Part shown: positions 22,216 through 35,485 of the stretch, in pieces
How positions within the stretch are numbered: position 1 is the stretch's first letter
Layout of the letters: each line of letters opens with the position of its first letter
Origin: Polytrichum commune
Taxonomy: Eukaryota; Streptophyta; Polytrichopsida; Polytrichales; Polytrichaceae
Length of the DNA: 60,000 nt
Direction: 5' to 3'
NCBI GenBank assembly: GCA_950295325.1
Contig: OX485805.1
Location: 3,660,501-3,720,500, forward strand
Notes under the pieces: generated by a model
What the model saw: the letters and a program-made list of their open reading frames with translations, nothing else
What the model was told of the DNA's origin: nothing
Databases searched by the model: none
Program-made: the position numbers and the translations under genes

Positions 22216-24250
22216 ATTTTTAATGTTACCAACTTCTATTGCTTAGATTTACACAACAAAACTCATGTTGCATTAGCAAATCTATAGTGAAACATATGCA
22301 AAAACCAGATTGAAAATCAGACCTTTCCTGATTTAGTTATGGTTACCTAATTTAGTGCATGTTTGTTGATTTCTTAATTAAATACATAGGTCCTCCCAAT
22401 TGAAAAACATACTACCTCCAAAAGGATTGGTGGCACTCAATGCAAGACACACCATACAAAGCCCCATTAGATGCCTTGATATATATCCTCAAATATGACA
22501 AAAAAAGCAACTTAGTAACTATATCCAATCAAACCCACCAATTACACATATTGCTTGTAAACATAGATATACACAAACCCTTATTGAACGATTTTTTGAA
22601 AAACCCTTGCTATCTCATACAAATAGAAAACATGCCCAATTAAATAAAAAATTGGACAACATATGGGCCAAGCCCGCAAACAATTTTCTCTAGCAGAGCA
22701 GCCTACCCATCACCCACATGCCCTATATGCAACTCAACAAATGTACAAACATGGCTACATGTGCTCCTCAAATGCAAACAACAAACACATCCAATGCGTT
22801 AATAACCAAAAGACACAATAAAGTGGTATGGGAACTATGAAAGCTTTTATTATATCAAACAAAATATTTAGACGCTACACACTCATGAATGCATGAACTC
22901 ACAACGGACAATCACGAGAGAACACAATACTAGCATGGCTACTTCCATGCACATGCGGCACCCAAAGATGCCACCGTGATGTCATGTTCAAACCCAACTT
23001 ACTTTGTGTCATAGACCACCCATACAACCACCCCCGACCATAAAATCCTACACCAACACTCACCATACAATTTATCGAGTTTACATACTACAATGATAGA
23101 TTTGCCATAGAAGCCGTCAAGAGGAGAACCACAAAATTCCAACCGCTCATGAACAACATCGCAATAAGAGGATGGATTATAGCCCTAATCATAGTCTTAA
23201 TTGCAGGAGCTAGAGCCACCGCACATATTCTATCAATGAAAAGCTTGGAAACTAAACTAAAACTATCCGTCACAAAAATGAAAAGCACATTTAAACAAAT
23301 CAACATAATAGCCACACAATACTCACATTCCATACTAGTCCACTAAAGAAGACTACAAAATAGACAAACCATTGCAAAACTCCACGATTTGCCATGGACC
23401 GCATCATCCACAACTTAAACACCATAATTTAAAATCCTCCAACTTAGTAAATAAGTAATATGCATCCCCACTACTCCCCCCACACATCCCACTGCAAAAC
23501 AACACAAGAATAAAAAATTTGGTAGGGGTACCAAGTAGTTTTAGCTCAACGAGCAATTTCTTAGGGACATGCTTTTAGTTGATACACATTTCTTGACTAC
23601 ATTCACATCTGATAGTACCAAGTCATTTCGCACCCATATCCACTCAAACGAGTTCCAAGAATTGAACCCGGACCAAATATAGGGCACAAACACTCAATCC
23701 CAATCAACATGAAGCTAATGACCCAGTCTCCATCCTCTTCCAAAATACACTTTATATCCTACTCCCCACTGTCGGTACGCCCTTGGACAAACACTCATTC
23801 ACTACGATTACAAGCTACCAATCACTATTAACGATCACCGGTTACTAACATAGTGGTCTACTCCTTGCAAAGCGTGAAGTGGTTCCACACCCAACCAAAG
23901 TCATTGTCCTTGAGGACATGGCCACGGACGTTTTTACGAACAAACACTTTATTCACTCCAGCCTCCGTAAAGGAGATCGGTGTCCTTATTATCATTGTTA
24001 TTCCTCCCAACCATGGTCGCTGTTGAGTTCTTAATGTTTGGCGACATAGTCAACTGTCTTTTAAACAAGTGCATTTATGAAGCTTGCTCTTTGATCCTCA
24101 CCGAACCACATACCCATCATATCCTAGGAGAAGTGGCTTGTTGGAAAAAGTAACCATTTAAGACCCATCTACCTTAGGTGCCCATCTTTCCCACCATCAC
24201 CATCACCTCATACGAGGTGTGGAGGCTCCACAACATAAGTTTAGTTAAAC
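22216..24250. other. Spacer upstream of the LisH/CRA gene, no gene recognised
   Basis: AT-rich on the left, with A/C-rich strand bias from 22.6 to 24.0 kb. Short open frames (e.g. 23149-23346) show no known domain or splice pattern. The last few hundred bases should hold the promoter of the next gene. Confidence 0.4.
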
Positions 24251-24252
24251 AA

Positions 24253-24292
24253 CATGCAAGCAAGCCTCCAAACATCGTCCGAGGAGGAGGCT

Positions 24293-24323
<31 letters not shown>

Positions 24324-24550
24324 GGAGCCAACACACGAAGAACTGCGAGGCCGCGGAGCCCTCCCTTCGCTTCGGGCTTGGGCCATCATCCATCGCCATA
24401 GCTATCATCATCTCCATCATCGCCATCGCTCTAGCCATAGCCATCTCCTGCACATGGCCGCCACCTCCCCCCCTCTCTCTCCTTGACCCGTCCCCTGCCT
24501 TGCAGTCTTGCAGCAAGTGCCATCCCCGGCCAACGGCATCCTCACTAACA
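24253..24550 (+). promoter_or_regulatory. Probable 5'-UTR exon of the LisH/CTLH/CRA gene, with GA microsatellite
   Basis: A (GA)n tract (about 24292-24318) and CT/CCAT-rich leader DNA precede AACAG|GTGCGT at 24550/24551, a good donor. The next good acceptor (TTTTGATGCAG) is at 25907, just before the first coding exon, so a 1.36-kb leader intron is likely. A (TAG/TGG)n microsatellite (24776-24835) lies inside it. Confidence 0.5.
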
Positions 24551-24795
24551 GGTGCGTTTGGCAAACCCTCGCTCGCGCAATTGGAAGTTAATGGCTGTTT
24601 GGGGCTTTGTGTGCACACGTGTGAAGGTGTTTTGTGGTTTGTGTCTCGTCGGGCAATCTGGAAGCGAGGGGGAGGGGTTAGGTTTTTGGCTGAGGAGAGC
24701 TGGTTAGGGCTTTGGAAGCTTAAAGGTAGGCTGGGGTTTGTTCAATTGTGCGAATCCGAGGATGTTCTTTGATTGCAGTAGTAGTAGTTGTGGTG

Positions 24796-24836
<41 letters not shown>

Positions 24837-25907
24837 CTGTTTTTAGGGATTGGGGGATCACCTTCAACCTCTGATGGCTCTTAATTTCAAGGAAAAATCT
24901 GGCGGGGTTTGGTTTGGTAGTTGGTGTGGCACGCATCAAGTTATGTAGACATAGCTGTAAATTAGGCATCATCATGAAGATTGAAGATGTATATCTGAAT
25001 TGGTCATAAGGAAAAGAAGAAGGAGAGAGATGGAGCGACGATGCTGTGCTTGAGATTTTTGATTTCTTTATTTTATGGACGGAGTGGCGGTAATCACGAG
25101 GTGGATTACCGCCTAATGGCCGTGTGTGCTGTTTTAAAGTGGGAATGGATGGGCCTTGCGATTTTCGTGTGATATTTGAATGGCCTGCTCAATTGGCAGA
25201 GTCGGCCAATCTGAAATCGGTTGATTGACCTAGGTACTCACGGAAGAAGTGTAAGTGGAAGGCACGATGGTGATGGGTGATGGTGTCCCTACCGATGTAG
25301 AATGAATGGATGCTGTTGCGATCATGGTTTGGCTGGTTCATTTGGGCCACGGGTGGGGGTTAAGGTCTTCGGAATTTAAGTTTCCCGGAACTCGGTTGAT
25401 CATTTGCATTCTGCAGCACCGTTGGACATGTTGTGAATAAGTGGGCAGAGCTGATAGTATGTCATGTGAGGAAGACATCTTCTTCTAGAACTCGAAGAGA
25501 CATGTTTCGATTTGGCTTTAGTAAAAAACCCCTGTGGTCGAGAGATGAACTGGGATTGATCGGAGTGAGACGAACGAAAATTAATCAATGCTCTGTCACA
25601 TTTTGAGCTGACTTGAGTCATCCGTTAGTTTTGGATGGAAGCGCTGAAGTAGGCACTCCAATTGTCCGGTCAAGGTGCTTGTCGGGATGGCCTTTTGACG
25701 TCTCATGTTTGTCTAATATCGGCGGACAAACTTGGACCAAGAATCAATGAAAATCATATATTGCAGTGTAAAATGCTTGAATGGTTGTACCAACCTTCTT
25801 TCGAGAGAGGCTTCAGTATGGTTTAGGTCTATAACCCAGTAAAATGGTTTACATCTGCAGATACGCTTTAAATGTCTGCTGTCTTTGACACATTTGTTTT
25901 GATGCAG

Positions 25908-28900
25908 AAAGTGCTCGATGGAGGCACAGTCTGTGAACTGCGGTGTGCTGGATGGCTTGGTTCTGCAGTACGTGGCAGAGGAGCATCTACTGGAAGATCC
26001 AGAGGATGGCTTGGCAACTCGACCTAGCCCAAATATTGATCGAGAACTTATTCGTGTTGTTCGGCTGCTGATTGAGGCTGGTCGCATCAAGGAAGCTTTA
26101 AACCTTATGCAGCAACATGGCCATGTGGCGTTGGAAGACCAGCGCCTGCTCTTCCGCCTTCACAAGCAGGTCTATATGTTTTGTCCTTCGTCAATACAGT
26201 ATTTACTTCTGCTGTATATAAGGAGTTTAATGCGGGACCTTGTCAGTTGGATAGTATGTAGAGAATGTTGCTATGCAAAAGCAAGCATGTAGCAGTCCAC
26301 TTCTTGTAATTTGTCGGTTGTTGGTGTTAGGAGAATCAAAGTTATTGAGTATCAGATACTTCCATCTGCGTTTATGTATTTTGGGATGGGGTGGCTTCCA
26401 ATTATCCCACCTTAAACGGTGGGCATTGTCTGCTGCAATTCATGATCACAAAAAGTGTTTAAGCTTAATGGTAGGCCTACTTGTTTTTCTTGTGAAACTG
26501 AGCAGACCTTCATTGAAACATTACGAACTGGAGGTGCAAGTGCTTATACGGAGGCCATCAAGTGCTCCCGCGCTCACCTTGGACCTTGTGCTCTAAATGC
26601 CTACCCTGTATGTGCTCCTCTTTGTTGAGCACTTTGTCCTATGTTTTTCAGCTGTTACAATCTCTCAAGCAACATGGAAACAACCACCTATCAACATTAG
26701 CGTAGATGGCCTATTCTTCGAGGAGGAAGTTTCATTTGAATGTTGCATTGCATGCAATTATTTGTGGATGACGTGTACTCAAAGCTATAGCAACTCTGAA
26801 TGGCCAGCCATTTAGAGCCACTTCTGTACATTTATTTAGATTTTGCCTTTGCAGGAGGCATATGAGGAGTTTAAACGTGTGCTGTTGGCACTCGTGTATG
26901 ACAAAGATGATGCCACATCCCCTGTTGCTGAAGAGGTATGTAATGCTTTTGGTGTAGATGAAGGAGTATTGCAATCTAATTTATCAAATCTTGAAAAATA
27001 GTACAGAATTTCAATGTTTGGAGTCTGGATGCTGAGCATGTCTAATATTAAAAGCTCTCGGGATGGTGCGTTGTGTAGTAGTATTCAGAAGTCAGGAGAG
27101 CTGAGCTGGCTGCCGCTATTGCATCTACTCTCACAGCTCAGCTGCATGCATACGATCCATGCCTGTCCTTGACGCTTCGATACTTGATCAGGTATGCTGA
27201 TGTTCTGAAACTTTTAACATTGTTGCTCCAAGCTCCAAAGTTTAGGGTATCAACCTGAGCTGTCTCAGTGCGGACTTCCTGATTTGCAGTTGGATGATGG
27301 TGTTGCACTAGTATGTTTCTGTCATAGTCTTAGTCTAATCTGGAATGTTGCAGCTTGCTCCTGGTTGCATTTGACTCTCTTTAGCTTCATCGTTTCATTC
27401 TACTTGTTGATTTACTGTGTAAGCTGGAGGAGTCCTCTCTATAGACTCATTGCTATGTACCCTGTGTATCTTGAGGCTTGAATTAGACTGTGTATGCCAA
27501 CTTTTTGGTTCATTCAGCTAAACATGACTCGTTGAATTGTTGTGGAAATAATCTGCAGTCTTCACAATGGCTACTGTAAAAGGCAGGGGGAAACATCTTC
27601 AATTGCTGAAATATGCTCCAATCTGTTGTCTAAAGATCGTGATCCTCCTGCCACACCTCAGGAGGCTGTAACAGAAATTCCAAAGTTCAGTGAGGTATAC
27701 ATTCTTACCATTGCAGTCTCTCTTTCGCAGGATGTGAAGTTGGGGGTGGTAGTGAGGGGAAAATCAGCCACCCTTGGGCGCAGGACTTGCTCACTGATTG
27801 GCCTTGTAGCCTAGGTGGGTGTATGTAGCAAGACTTTAGTGTGTTGATGGTCAAAGAAAATTGGTAGTGTTGGAATTTAAGAAGGTCTTGGTCCTATCTG
27901 GAAAAGGTGTAGGTGCAAAGATAAGGACCTACTGCAAGATGTAGCCATAACCCTTTTGTACATATAATCTTGAGAATTTTTAGTTCCTGATTGTTACCTG
28001 AATGACAAGCTGGCATATTAGGTAGACATGTCCTTGGACTTTGAACTTGCGAAAGCTTAATTCTTGAGGTTGTCTTTTATTCGTATACTTGTCCATAAGA
28101 ATCTAAGCGTGTCTTGAACTCTAGCTACCTTTGAAGTGACATCTGGTAACTACTTATCTTTATCTCCTAGTATGAGGGTTATGTTAATGATGCAAAATAG
28201 ACCTTTTTTTGCAATGCTTTCAAACTTTAGGCAGTTGTGCCTTAATAAAGTTCTGATTTGTTTCCAAATTTGTGTTGCTTCTTGGACTTATTGAGATATC
28301 AATTGGGGATATACAATAAACTTGAGGAAACTGATGTGCTTTAGCAACTGAGGCCTTAGAGACTTGTTATACTCAACGGATATATGCATGATGGGAAGAT
28401 TATTGATTGAGGAAATTTGCTTGCAGAGTGATGTGCAAGGGCTAGCACATGCAGTGGAGCTGTCTAGGCAGGGAGCAGTCGATAGCCTGCGCTTTACTGG
28501 TGGTAATCTGGAGACTGCATTTAAGGTGGATGCCGTTTGTGGATATCATGGATGCACTTTTCATTTATATTTTCTGGGTATTTTGATCCAACGTGTTGTT
28601 GAGTAATAGCTTTCTACTTTTGTCCAACCGTCAGTTGTGTTAATACTTCTGCATGACAACCTTCTTCATTCCAGTGTTGTCTGCATCATTGGCATTCAAG
28701 GGTGATCTGCTGCATGTCAGAGAAGTCTTAGCAATCTCACTCTTGACCATTGGTTTTTGTGCATGAAAGAACGAGCTGAGCCGATGGAGGGTGAATTTGT
28801 CCACCATGGATGAGCTTGTCCATGAGTATTGTCTGTACAGAGGACTTGTGGAAGGAGGGCCTCACATTTCCGCCAATGGCAGTGGAACTTCATGTGATGC

Positions 28901-31900
28901 TGTAGCAGCACATCTAAGTGATGTCCTTGCAACTGGTGTAGTAAATGGCTTCAAGGCTGTTGGATATACAGGGCCAACCCTCTCTTCAGCACAGGGAGGC
29001 TCATCTCAAATTGGGGAATATATGCCAGATAGTGTGATTGTTACTCCCGACTCGGACCATGTTTTGACTGATGTTGTGATTGGCTTGGAACTGAACATTG
29101 GCTGCTCTCAGATGGAGGGTCTAGAGAGTGCAGCAAGTGATGTCGTTATGGAGGATCCTGTTGTGGAGGTTCCTGAAGGTATGAATACGACATATGTAGT
29201 TTTCTGCAGTTTGGAGATTCTAAGTTGCATTGGTTTCCAGATGGTGTATGGCAAGGTTTGAGTAGTATCTGTCAGGCATCCACATTCATTGTTTCATTCC
29301 CAGATACTTGTCCTTATTTTTCTTGAAAATCACTTGGAGAGAAAAATACATGAAATTCTTTTTTGGGAAAGGTAGAGTTCAAGTCAATTGCACATAGGAC
29401 CCAAGACCTTCTTTTGCAAATGTAATGTTGCAGTGTTCTCTCTGATATTCAAGTGGGACAGCCTGGCTCTGATACTACCGAGTTGTTTGAAGCTTACCAA
29501 ACTATCCATAATACACTTCATTGTAGCCTGCACAATCTTTCAGATTATTCACACATCACAAAATGTGTTATTTATTAGTAGTTGAGGCTGGAATATTATC
29601 TGATCTGCTGCTTGGACCGAGAAAACTGGGACTATTTTATATGAGCAGTGTTATGGTTGAAATCTGTGAACAACATTGCTTGTCAACTGACTTTCTGGAT
29701 ATGTCAAATTGCAGTGGTTGGAGATAGCCTTCCTCAAGGTTTAAGCAGAACCGTAACATTGGAGGAGGTTCGGAATTCTGGCATGTGCAGTACAAGTGGA
29801 TCATCAGATGCTGGGGTTGCTGGAGGACATTCAACATCTGAATTTGTTGAAGTCGGCAAGAACTTCAGGAAGTGTTGCAGATGGAGAGGAAGGAGACAGT
29901 CAGTTGTAGCTGGAGCTTATCTGGGGGATCTATGGGGTGCGGTCTCAGAGAATAGAAATGCTGATCCTGAGAAAAGTCCAGAACCAGCAGTCTCAAGGGA
30001 ACCAAGAGGGGCTTCCCTGCTCATGGATGAAAGAATGGTACTACAATTTAAGTGACTGTTATGTGCATTGCTTGATAAAGATTCTGCAGATTGTACGTGT
30101 TTTTGAGTTGGGGCATTTAGTTATACCTAAGTACCTCAAATTTTTCCAATTTAGGGGATCCTTAATTCAATTGATCTTCTTGAGCTTTCAATGTGATTGA
30201 TAGTTAAGTTTGTGCAAAACTTTCACAGGAACATGGAGATGGCGTGTTTCAAATGTATGGAAGGGCACTTGAAATTCGGCAGCTGGCAAGTGAGGGGAAG
30301 ACCACGGAAGTGATTGAAGAAGTGCACAAATTAAACCCTAGCTTTTTTGAACACAATCCACATCTTCTATTCCAGCTCAAGCAGGTAGTTGCGCTATGTT
30401 TCTATCTTAATAAGTGGATGTTGATTATCTTACATTGAATTTAAGAAAGGTGTTGAGTATCAACATTGTGATTTTGTGGGTTCTGGAGGACTGGACTCTA
30501 TTTTCCTTTCTACATGGATATTTTTACTTGTGTGCAGTGATTGGCTTAATCCAAGTAAGTCTGTTGGTTCTGCACTTTGGTATTGAACAATGTCAGACTT
30601 CAATGTCAAGACCTTCCATCTAGTTTAAAACTTGTCGCATCTCTAATTTGTATGGAACCGCCCTCACTATGCACTTTGCTACAGGTAGAGTTTCTCAAGC
30701 TGGTTGAAGTAGGAGATTACACCAGAGCGTTGAGTGTTGCCCGTGCTGATCTGGGCCCTCTGGCTGCTAAGTTTGCTGATTTACTCAAGCCACTTAAGGA
30801 GACACTGCTTGCCTTAGCTCGCCCTAGAGGTGAACCTGCCCTGAGACCGACACCCCCATCTGTGCTTGCTGCCGCCCTTCAGGTAACTGCTCGTATAATT
30901 ATTTATGTTTGATGTCTTCTAATTTGGTCATCCGTTTTTTGATGGTTTCTTGGTTCTCTATGCTGATGATTAAATCAGACTTCTCGGCAAATCTAGTGCT
31001 ACTTGTGTAATGGATGTTACAGTATGAAACTCTTATTGACAATGGATAACAAACTTTTGGTTATTATACTTTTCCTGAATACCATATATAGGTTAGGGTC
31101 TCTAGTTCCATGAGAATTATAACCTGCATACTCTCCTGCCTGGAAGCAAAAGCCATTTGAGATAAACTTATTCGAAAGACCCTTTTACAATATCTCACTG
31201 AAGCATACTATCGAATAGTCTACCAACTTCACCTTAATGGTATGGACTATGTGGAACAAAGAGTGTGCCATGATGTATTTGAGTGAATCTTAGATGATGA
31301 TTCATTGAAACTAGGTGTGATCATCTGATGATCCATACTTTCCATGTGGCAGGTGGCGCTAGGGGCAAGTTTGGGTATAGCAGAACCACAATTGGTGAGA
31401 ATTATGAAAGCCACATTGTATTCTCATACTCAGTGGTTCAAGCTACAGATGTGCACAGACCCCTTCGCTGACCTCCTTGACATCAATAAACTTAAGGAAG
31501 CTGACGTAGCAGGTGGGACTACTTCAACCACCAATGATGACTCAAAGTTGGGTGGGGCTGCCGGCTCATGCTTATCGACTACAGAGATTAGTGGAAATCA
31601 ACCTTCAGATGTGCCAAGGGATGGACCATGTTTTGACGAAGATAATGTTTTGACACTCATGGTAAATTTCACGTTAATCTCTTCTTTTTATTGCAAGTCA
31701 GTTTGGATGAGTTTCATTACCAGGGTCTCTGCTGTTTGTAAGTCGTCACGGCTTACTGGGGTTGGAGTTTCACCAGAATGATTCAGTTTGAGTGAAGGGC
31801 TAAGAGACAAGGTTCACTATGTCTTGTAGGTGTTGGCTTCTCTAAATAGCTCATTTCTCGAATCTAGTTCCAATCCTCATCTATGCATGGTCATCCTTAG

Positions 31901-32095
31901 TTACTTTTTATATATTATCATGCAACCCATTATTAGGACCAAATATTATTTCTTGCTTACTGGCAGCCATTTGATGAGTTTGTGTCATGAAACCATGTGC
32001 AGGAATTTTTGGCATTTTCTAGAGGTGATGCTATACAGTTACTGGTGCAATATGAGGGCAGTGTGGAGAATGTATTTGCACATTACCTTTCATGA
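25908..32095 (+). CDS. LisH-CTLH-CRA (RanBPM-like) protein, 12 coding exons
   Basis: Coding exons: 25918-26169 (ATG 25918), 26506-26607, 26855-26935, 27082-27191, 27559-27694, 28427-28525, 28770-29178, 29715-30037, 30229-30384, 30685-30882, 31353-31661 and 32003-32095 (TGA). All join in phase for about 755 residues. The N-terminus (GVLDGLVLQYVAEEHL) is LisH-like. CTLH/CRA modules follow (residues about 50-115 and 140-290: AELAAAIASTLTAQLHAYDP, DRDPPATPQE, LAHAVELSRQGAVDSLRF, LDELVHEYCLYRGLV). A second pair covers 505-660 (ALEIRQLASEGKTTEVIEE, FLKLVEVGDYTRALSVAR). The protein ends QLLVQYEGSVENVFAHYL. This layout is that of plant LisH/CRA proteins such as Arabidopsis At5g66810. Relatives work in CTLH/GID-type ubiquitin ligases; that role is inferred. 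Exon 1 uses a weak donor (GTCTAT). Confidence 0.92.
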
Positions 32096-35000
32096 TTTAT
32101 TGAGACAGTGGAGCCCTTTCAAGTACTCTTCAAACTTTCAGGAGCTTCATTATATGATTATGTTCAGTATCCCAGTCGGCTGCATGTAAGAACCGCTCGA
32201 TATGGATGCATACCAATTTGGGTTGTCCATCCGTATTCTTGGGGCACTCATCTGCATGACCTTCCAAAGGTTCGGATGCTGCTCCAGAGTTGTTGTACTT
32301 GGGGTATTTGGACGTTTAATTGCTGATGGCAGAGTTCTCTGTTTAAATCTTCGCATGACACTTACTAGTCTTGAGTTGAAAGTTCTGGATGCACATGTGT
32401 GAATTGATTTGGTGTTGGGTGCTGGTGGAAGTTACAGCAAAATGACAAAGTTACTTGTGGTTCAAATTCAAGAAAATCTTTCACAAGCTCTTTAGACCTA
32501 TGTATGCTGTAATTTCACATACATAGTTTCATAGTGTGTCTTCACTGCACCAGTACTAGCAAGCTCTCACATTAAGCCTGGAATTTTTGTGTTCCTTCGC
32601 GAGTAGTCTTTTGTCCAGAATGTCTTAAAAAGCTATGTAGGGCATTAAATCGTAAATCTTAAGGGCCATGTAGGTCTGGGGTTTCAATGCACTTTATTGT
32701 GGGTTTGCATACTGCAAAATTAGTCCCAGATGCAGGTTTTGAGGCACATGAATCAATTACAAGAGGACTGAGTATTTGTTACCTTTGGGGCTCATTGTAT
32801 AATTTAGAAAGGCCTTGATCATAACCTGGAGATGTCATAACCTTTAACCCTTCATGTCTAAGCCCTTTACTCTTATTATCCTTAGGGTTTATGTATTTTC
32901 AAGATTAGTTCTAAAGTGATATGTTCCAACTTGCTTTATGAAAGATATAGTAAGCAAAATTGTTGACACAAAGTTCAGGAATGCATCTGTACGATTGGAG
33001 TGTTCTATATATGGTCATGAGCTTTGTGCAAGCTATTCCAAAGCAAAAGCTTTGAATATTACTTTTACTATAATTTTCTTATCCCCCTTGAAAATTATTC
33101 CCAACAACCAGCCTTTGGAGAGAAATACCACCGAAGGCTGCAAGACTGCATAGTCCTACTTGTGTGGGTGGAAAATTAGTGTGGAAATAACTAGTCTGGG
33201 CCACACTAAATTTCTAGTCTCAGTGGAATTGGTGTGGGTCCAAGACCCCAGGTCTTTTCCTAAGTCTGGATGAAGACTTTTGACCAACATATTGAATATT
33301 AGTTGTAGGACAAAAGTAGCACAAAATTAAAAATCACCCACACTAATTCTCTACAAAGACAATCAATGTGGTCCATGCTACTTTTCTATTATAGATGTAG
33401 CTTGTGTTGGAAATTAATGTGGCCCACATTAATTCTCATAATGAGAAGTAGCGTGACCCTAAAAAATTATTGTGGCCCACAATAAGAGGATTGTTTAGTG
33501 TAGTTCTCATAAGTATAACATTTCTATTGGGATAAGCATTTATTGGTTGGGAGGTTCACCATGAGCCTAATGGAGAACCCTAAAAATAATGGGAAATCCA
33601 AATCCTCTTTTAGAAATATCATTATGAAGTGAACCTTGCATATTTCCCCAAACCTCCAATTGGTACCCCCTAAGGGCAAATAAGGGCCAAAAGGTAGGAA
33701 GAAAATGATATGCTCACTGAGTTTACTATGTTGGTTCATTATAGGATGTTTTTCTACAACCCCTGCCAACATATTGAGATTTGCACTCATCACGAACTCC
33801 AAATGTCCGAAATCACAACCCCCAAATGTATATGTGATGCACATGTGCAAATCTCAACATCATTTGGCAACCATAATGATGCCTTTCTATTAATAATAGG
33901 ATTGAGTTTGTCTTTGTCACCCCTTGCAATTGGCCAAGAGGGTCACTAGTCTGCTAATGGGGGTATGGTATGTAGACACTATGGAACAAGAGGCATTTTG
34001 TCCCAAGCCCAATCTCAATCATTGTGATAGGCAAGGGCAAGGATGCATACTTGAACCTGGATAAGGACCTGCAATCAACCCAACTAGCTTCACGTAAACA
34101 CCCCTCACGGTACATGATCCATAAGGTACAATCCTAGCATCTTACATGACATAGTCCCGGCCCCACCCAACCTTGTCAATAATATTACAAACCTCAAAAT
34201 GAACCAAACCTAAACACAAGAATCCGAGGTAGGACGTATAATCGGCCAAAACGGGTTGTTGCATGTCCCACAATTTGACAATCGTGATCCCTAATTATAT
34301 TATAATAATGTAGGTGCACGAAGGAATTTGAGGCGAGTCACATACACCCACCATCGCTCTTCGATTTAGATCCCAATAGCTATATATTTGCACCCAATTC
34401 TATAAGAATTCAAGATCACTTGAGCAAGATGGCGGTTGCGAGTGAGAGAGATCTAGGCGTCAATTAGTTAGGATGTCCAAGTCCTTGTGGATGAGGTTGC
34501 AGGCACATAGGAAGTCATTAATGTCGTGAGTCTCTTGGTGTTAATATTTGTCAGAATGGTTAGAGGAATCAAAATTTGGGCAAAACACATGTACTCTGAG
34601 AAGTCCCTGCTCAGGTATTTCAAGTTATGTAGACTAAAATACTCCTAATCCAACTAAAGGGTTCTCAAATCGTGTCATGTGCTCCAATGTTGGATTTGCC
34701 CCAATGTCATGTCATAGGTGTAGGCTTGTCTCATGCAGGAATTACTAAGTGATTCCATTGCCATCTCTTCAATCTTGTACATAACTAAATTGGGCCTGAA
34801 ATTGTTGGCAGCTGTGAAGTTCATCATCACCAATGTGGATCCCCATGACCCTGAACGAGTGTTCAGCTTCTCGATTTTTCTCGATAAGTCAACTAACTCA
34901 TGGTCAAGTAAGTCATTTCTGAGGGTGATTGGAACTCTTCTCCCACTCATCTATTCTGAGTTCCTGTCTGTATTCTGGTTTTGTGTGTCGTCACAAAAAG

Positions 35001-35485
35001 CCTTCACATGTAGCGGGATTGAGTTCCTTGCAAGCTTTGCAGCTTGATACATGCACAAAAGTGTTTATGAAGGAACAACCCCGTTCAGATTCGACTACTT
35101 GTTCAGATTCTTTAAAGCCTTACCTAGTCAGCCGGTCTGACAGTGTATTGTGTTGCAGTGGTTGATTGCAATCCTCGTGTTGAAGCGTCGGCTAGCTTGG
35201 TCGAATCAATCTTGTCCAGTGTACTCGGGTCAACATAACACTTGACCCGACTTTGTTGAAAGACTCAACCATTTACTTCCTGAACTGAAAACGCATTGTA
35301 TTCATTAATAGCATTGGTATTTGTGGCCTATACAGAAACAATTGATTAGCTGATTTTAGTCATAGAATTTAATGCACTTTTAATTCCCAGTGCAAGCAGC
35401 TTCTAAGACTACTTTTGCAAAATGGTTTCTCACTTGCTTGTCTTGCGACGATATGTGTGCCCTCCAAGAGGAGAGAATGGTGTGC
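32096..35485. other. Convergent 3' spacer between the LisH/CRA and GT61 genes
   Basis: Contains the LisH/CRA 3' UTR side, a GTGGCCCAC-rich palindromic block (33150-33500), and 33.5-35.0 kb with minus-strand open frames separated by stops (e.g. 34675-34950) that could be a decayed mobile-element ORF. I could not assign them to a family. Confidence 0.4.
33150..33500. repeat. Palindrome-rich repeat (TTAGTGTGG / GTGGCCCAC motifs)
   Basis: AATTAGTGTGG, GTGGCCCACATTAATTC, GTGGCCCACAATAAG and their inverses (GGGCCACACTAAAT) recur within 350 bp. Similar motifs occur in 56.0-56.2 kb and in the fold-back at 5117-5340. Element borders were not resolved. Confidence 0.4.

Noticed and set aside
24254-24772. 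172-residue open frame with Glu-Arg repeats
   Set aside because: Its repeat comes from the GA microsatellite. The region fits a spliced 5' leader of the LisH/CRA gene better, and the frame crosses the likely donor at 24550.
34675-35047. Minus- and plus-strand open frames of about 90-100 residues
   Set aside because: No recognisable domain and stops nearby in all frames. Kept only as a possible decayed element in the spacer entry.
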